From positions 1 through 8,962 of the forward strand of contig JAQVKJ010000031.1 in assembly GCA_028694715.1 (NCBI GenBank): a DNA stretch of 8,962 bases. Reading direction: 5' to 3'. The stretch is from Weeksellaceae bacterium (GTDB lineage: Bacteria; Bacteroidota; Bacteroidia; Flavobacteriales; Weeksellaceae). A program made the position numbers and the translations under genes. Below are positions 6,913 through 8,962 of the stretch, piece after piece (the stretch's first letter is position 1; every line of letters begins with the position of its first letter). A model generated the notes under the pieces. The model had not been told where the DNA came from. It made no database searches and saw nothing but the letters and a program-made list of their open reading frames with translations.

Positions 6913-8886
6913 ATGAAGAATCTGCTCTGTCTATTGTTGCTTATTGCTGCGCTGACTCAAACTGCTGCACAAATCAATACCGAACCGGAGGACAGAGAGG
7001 CCATTCAGGATTCACTGCAGAATTTTAGCGCAAGAGAACCGGCCAATGACAGCCTAAAGGTACACCGTCCGGTCATCACGGATTATGTGTATTGGAGAGA
7101 AAATGATTTTGCACCCACTGTCATCGACACCACACTCACTATTCAAAGGTTTTATCTACAGAATTATACTCAAAATGATGTTTTTGGAAAGATGTATTTT
7201 TCCAACTATGGACAAACATTTAATCCACTCGAATTTCAACCCAATAAATTTAGATTGCATCTACTGCCGACAGGGAAATCATTCAATTATCTTTTCCCAG
7301 AAGACATCAAATACTATGATGTGAAAACCCCGATGACCGAACTGCTCTTTGAAAACGGACTGAAAGAGGGCCAGTATCTGTCCACCACTTTTGCCCACAA
7401 TCTTACTGCTCGATTGAATTATTCGGTTCGTTACCGCGGACTGCGCTCAGTGGGAAGGTACAAAAACAATCTTGCCGCCAACAATGCATTCGTTTGCACC
7501 CTCAATTATCATTCACAAAACGAAAGGTTTAAACTCTGGACGCATTTCGCCTCTCAAAATATTGACAACCAAGAAAATGCAGGAATCAGTGATTTGAATG
7601 AATTTGTTTATGACGACAGCCTTAGAACCACCAACCGTCAGAACATTGCCGTCAATCTTGAAAATGCTTATACCGAATTTGATTCAAGAAGAATTCATAT
7701 CGGGGGCAGTTATGGATTCTTTGGGCTTGCAAAATCGGATTCCACACAGCTGAATGCACCACTTGTATTTAAAAATATTTTTACTTACGAAAAACAAAAA
7801 TATTTTTACAGAGAAAAACAAAACGAAACCTATTATCAAAGTTCTGTCTTTGACGATGTAAGCAGGAGAAATCTGAAAAGTTTTGAAACCCTTCAGAATA
7901 CCTCAACTTTGCAGTTCAAATGGGGTGAAAAATTGCTTGTGGAATCGGGGCTTCGTTATGAAAATGTCAAGTTGTACGAAGAAAAGCTTTTGGAGCAGGG
8001 ATTGATTAATATTCCCAAACAGTTGGATGACCATTTATTGGGTGTGGTCGGCCGATTTTATTTTGATTGGAACGATAAACTTAAACTTTTGGCGGACGCA
8101 GAATACAAATCGGGAGAATTATTTAAGAACCAGTACCATGTGAATGCAGAGCTCGATATTCAACCGCTGGGTGGTTACCATCTGATTGCCGGCGCAATGA
8201 TGGAATCCGCTTTTCCATCGATGAATTTGTATTATCACCAAAGTTTTTACAAAGATTTTAACTACTACAATTATAGTTTTGATAACACCAATACCCGTCA
8301 ACTGTATGCACGGCTGGATTTTGAGAAATTCAACACAAGGTTCAGCGGTCATCTGTACAACATCGAGAATTATGTGTATATGGACACCGATTTCAGACCC
8401 AAACAGCTCAAGGCAGGTATTTCGATTTTTCAAATCAGAGGCGATATATTGATTCCATACCGTAAATTCAATCTGAGTGCGACCTTGCAATACCAAAAAG
8501 TCACACAAAATTCAGATTTCCTACCGCTTCCTGATTTGATTGGCAGAGCAAGTATTTATTGGCAGGACAAAATGTTTGACGGGAAGGCGGAGGTGCAAAT
8601 CGGGTTGAATGGAAATTACTTCACAGAATTTCAATCCAGAGAATTTTTTCCGGTCATTAATGAGTTTATGCTACAGCGTACAAATCCTGATTTTGGAATC
8701 CAGAAAATCGGTGGGTTTCCGGTCCTGGATTTTTTTCTGAACATGAAAGTGGAACGGATGATTATTTTTCTGAGGGCAGATCACTTCAACGCACTTTGGG
8801 GAGAAAACAATTATTACAGCGCACCTTTCACGCCTTTCAGAGATTTCAAAATTCAACTCGGTCTCAAGTGGTATTTGTTTACTTGA
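6913..8886 (+). CDS. Putative porin, outer-membrane beta-barrel protein (PF14121-like)
   Basis: A 657-residue protein resembling the uncharacterised 'putative porin' family widespread in Flavobacteriia. The exact function and substrate are unknown; a passive outer-membrane channel is the family-based guess. A Sec signal peptide covers residues 1-19, with a leucine-rich core and cleavage after TAA, leaving Q20. Family-like segments follow the signal: TVIDTTLTIQRFYLQNY, the FSNYGQTFNPLEF stretch, EDIKYYDVKTPMTELLF, and RYRGLRSVGRYKNNLAA. The rest alternates short hydrophobic and aromatic-rich strands, as in a large beta barrel, and ends KWYLFT with an aromatic next to the last residue. I chose the ATG at 6913 over an in-frame TTG at 6892: it places the lysine and hydrophobic core of the signal peptide correctly, and the TTG falls within the promoter. 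It is transcribed separately from susCD. No intrinsic terminator with a T-run follows within the window. Confidence 0.85.
   Translation: MKNLLCLLLLIAALTQTAAQINTEPEDREAIQDSLQNFSAREPANDSLKVHRPVITDYVYWRENDFAPTVIDTTLTIQRFYLQNYTQNDVFGKMYFSNYGQTFNPLEFQPNKFRLHLLPTGKSFNYLFPEDIKYYDVKTPMTELLFENGLKEGQYLSTTFAHNLTARLNYSVRYRGLRSVGRYKNNLAANNAFVCTLNYHSQNERFKLWTHFASQNIDNQENAGISDLNEFVYDDSLRTTNRQNIAVNLENAYTEFDSRRIHIGGSYGFFGLAKSDSTQLNAPLVFKNIFTYEKQKYFYREKQNETYYQSSVFDDVSRRNLKSFETLQNTSTLQFKWGEKLLVESGLRYENVKLYEEKLLEQGLINIPKQLDDHLLGVVGRFYFDWNDKLKLLADAEYKSGELFKNQYHVNAELDIQPLGGYHLIAGAMMESAFPSMNLYYHQSFYKDFNYYNYSFDNTNTRQLYARLDFEKFNTRFSGHLYNIENYVYMDTDFRPKQLKAGISIFQIRGDILIPYRKFNLSATLQYQKVTQNSDFLPLPDLIGRASIYWQDKMFDGKAEVQIGLNGNYFTEFQSREFFPVINEFMLQRTNPDFGIQKIGGFPVLDFFLNMKVERMIIFLRADHFNALWGENNYYSAPFTPFRDFKIQLGLKWYLFT
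7771..7820 (+). repeat. Imperfect tandem repeat with palindromic AT-rich core, inside the porin gene
   Basis: The 14-mer AAAAATATTTTTAC occurs at 7771-7784 and again at 7796-7809, with start points 25 bases apart. Each copy is followed by a near copy of GAAAAACAAAA. The first 12 bases of the 14-mer form a perfect palindrome. The two copies are read in different codon phases, giving IFTYEKQ and then KYFYREKQ, so the similarity is partly at protein level as well. It may be a small duplication later adjusted to stay in frame, or just low-complexity AT-rich coding sequence. Confidence 0.55.
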
Positions 8887-8962
8887 GAAAATTTGAAGCT
8901 TGCATTTGATGGTTCAAATCAGTCAAAATTCTCATAAGAATAATGACCAATGATTTTGTAAG
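8879..8962 (-). CDS. Possible 3' end of a convergent gene (27 codons visible, partial)
   Basis: On the minus strand, one frame is open from the window edge at 8962 down to a TAA at 8881-8879, coding 27 residues that end QASNFLK. The other two minus frames contain stops within this stretch. If real, its stop would overlap the last 8 bases of the porin gene, a tail-to-tail arrangement. That would fit the lack of a T-run terminator after the porin. However, 27 open codons in AT-rich DNA can arise by chance, the peptide matches nothing I recognise, and its start is outside the window. Confidence 0.2.
   Translation of the reverse strand, partial: LTKSLVIILMRILTDLNHQMQASNFLK

Noticed and set aside
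8119..8508. Open 129-codon minus-strand frame inside the porin gene
   Set aside because: It is antisense to the porin, has no promoter-like sequence or recognisable motif, and its composition is as expected for the complement of barrel-coding DNA.
8887..8937. Stop-codon read-through extension of the porin
   Set aside because: The frame stays open for 16 codons after the TGA before a TAA, but barrel proteins normally end at an aromatic-rich last strand, as this one does at the TGA. The short extension shows no domain.
8943..8962. ATG at 8943 as the start of a downstream plus-strand gene
   Set aside because: Only six codons are visible and there is no good TAnnTTTG element at a suitable distance upstream, so it cannot be supported.

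Overview
The window looks like chromosomal DNA of a Bacteroidota bacterium, most likely a member of the Flavobacteriia. The evidence is a SusC/SusD outer-membrane pair, a lipoprotein signal with an acidic tail after the cysteine, a PF14121-type putative porin of the kind common in Flavobacteriia, leaders without Shine-Dalgarno sequences, and promoter elements of the Bacteroidetes TTTG / TAnnTTTG type. Base composition is moderately AT-rich. Assignment below class level is not supportable from this sequence.

Layout, all on the plus strand. (1) 2-2113: the 3' part of infB, translation initiation factor IF-2. Its 5' end lies outside the window, and the frame is open from base 2. It closes with a strong intrinsic terminator at 2141-2173. 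(2) 2174-2294: an AT-rich intergenic region holding a good Bacteroidetes-type promoter. (3) 2295-5339 and 5351-6817: a susC-like TonB-dependent transporter and a susD-like surface lipoprotein, 11 bases apart. A second strong terminator at 6837-6866 closes this two-gene unit. (4) 6913-8886: a putative outer-membrane beta-barrel porin, with a TAnnTTTG promoter element just downstream of the susD terminator. (5) 8887-8962: a short tail with a weak dyad and a minus-strand reading frame that stays open to the window edge. That frame could be the 3' end of a convergent gene.

The SusC/SusD pair should form one outer-membrane machine: SusD is the hinged lid that captures ligand, and SusC is the TonB-powered channel that imports it. 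No glycan-degrading enzyme, peptidase, SusE/F-type lipoprotein, ECF sigma/anti-sigma pair or hybrid two-component regulator is present in the window, so the substrate cannot be predicted. The porin is a separate transcription unit with a probable passive or unknown outer-membrane role. infB is a housekeeping gene, linked to the others by position only.

I found no mobile element, CRISPR array, tRNA, rRNA or clear riboswitch, and nothing that makes a convincing case for a new biological system. The points most worth a second look are the enzyme-less, regulator-less SusCD unit beside infB, its divergent TonB-box region, the closely packed terminator and promoter upstream of the porin, a palindromic AT-rich repeat pair inside the porin gene, and the possible convergent gene at the right edge.
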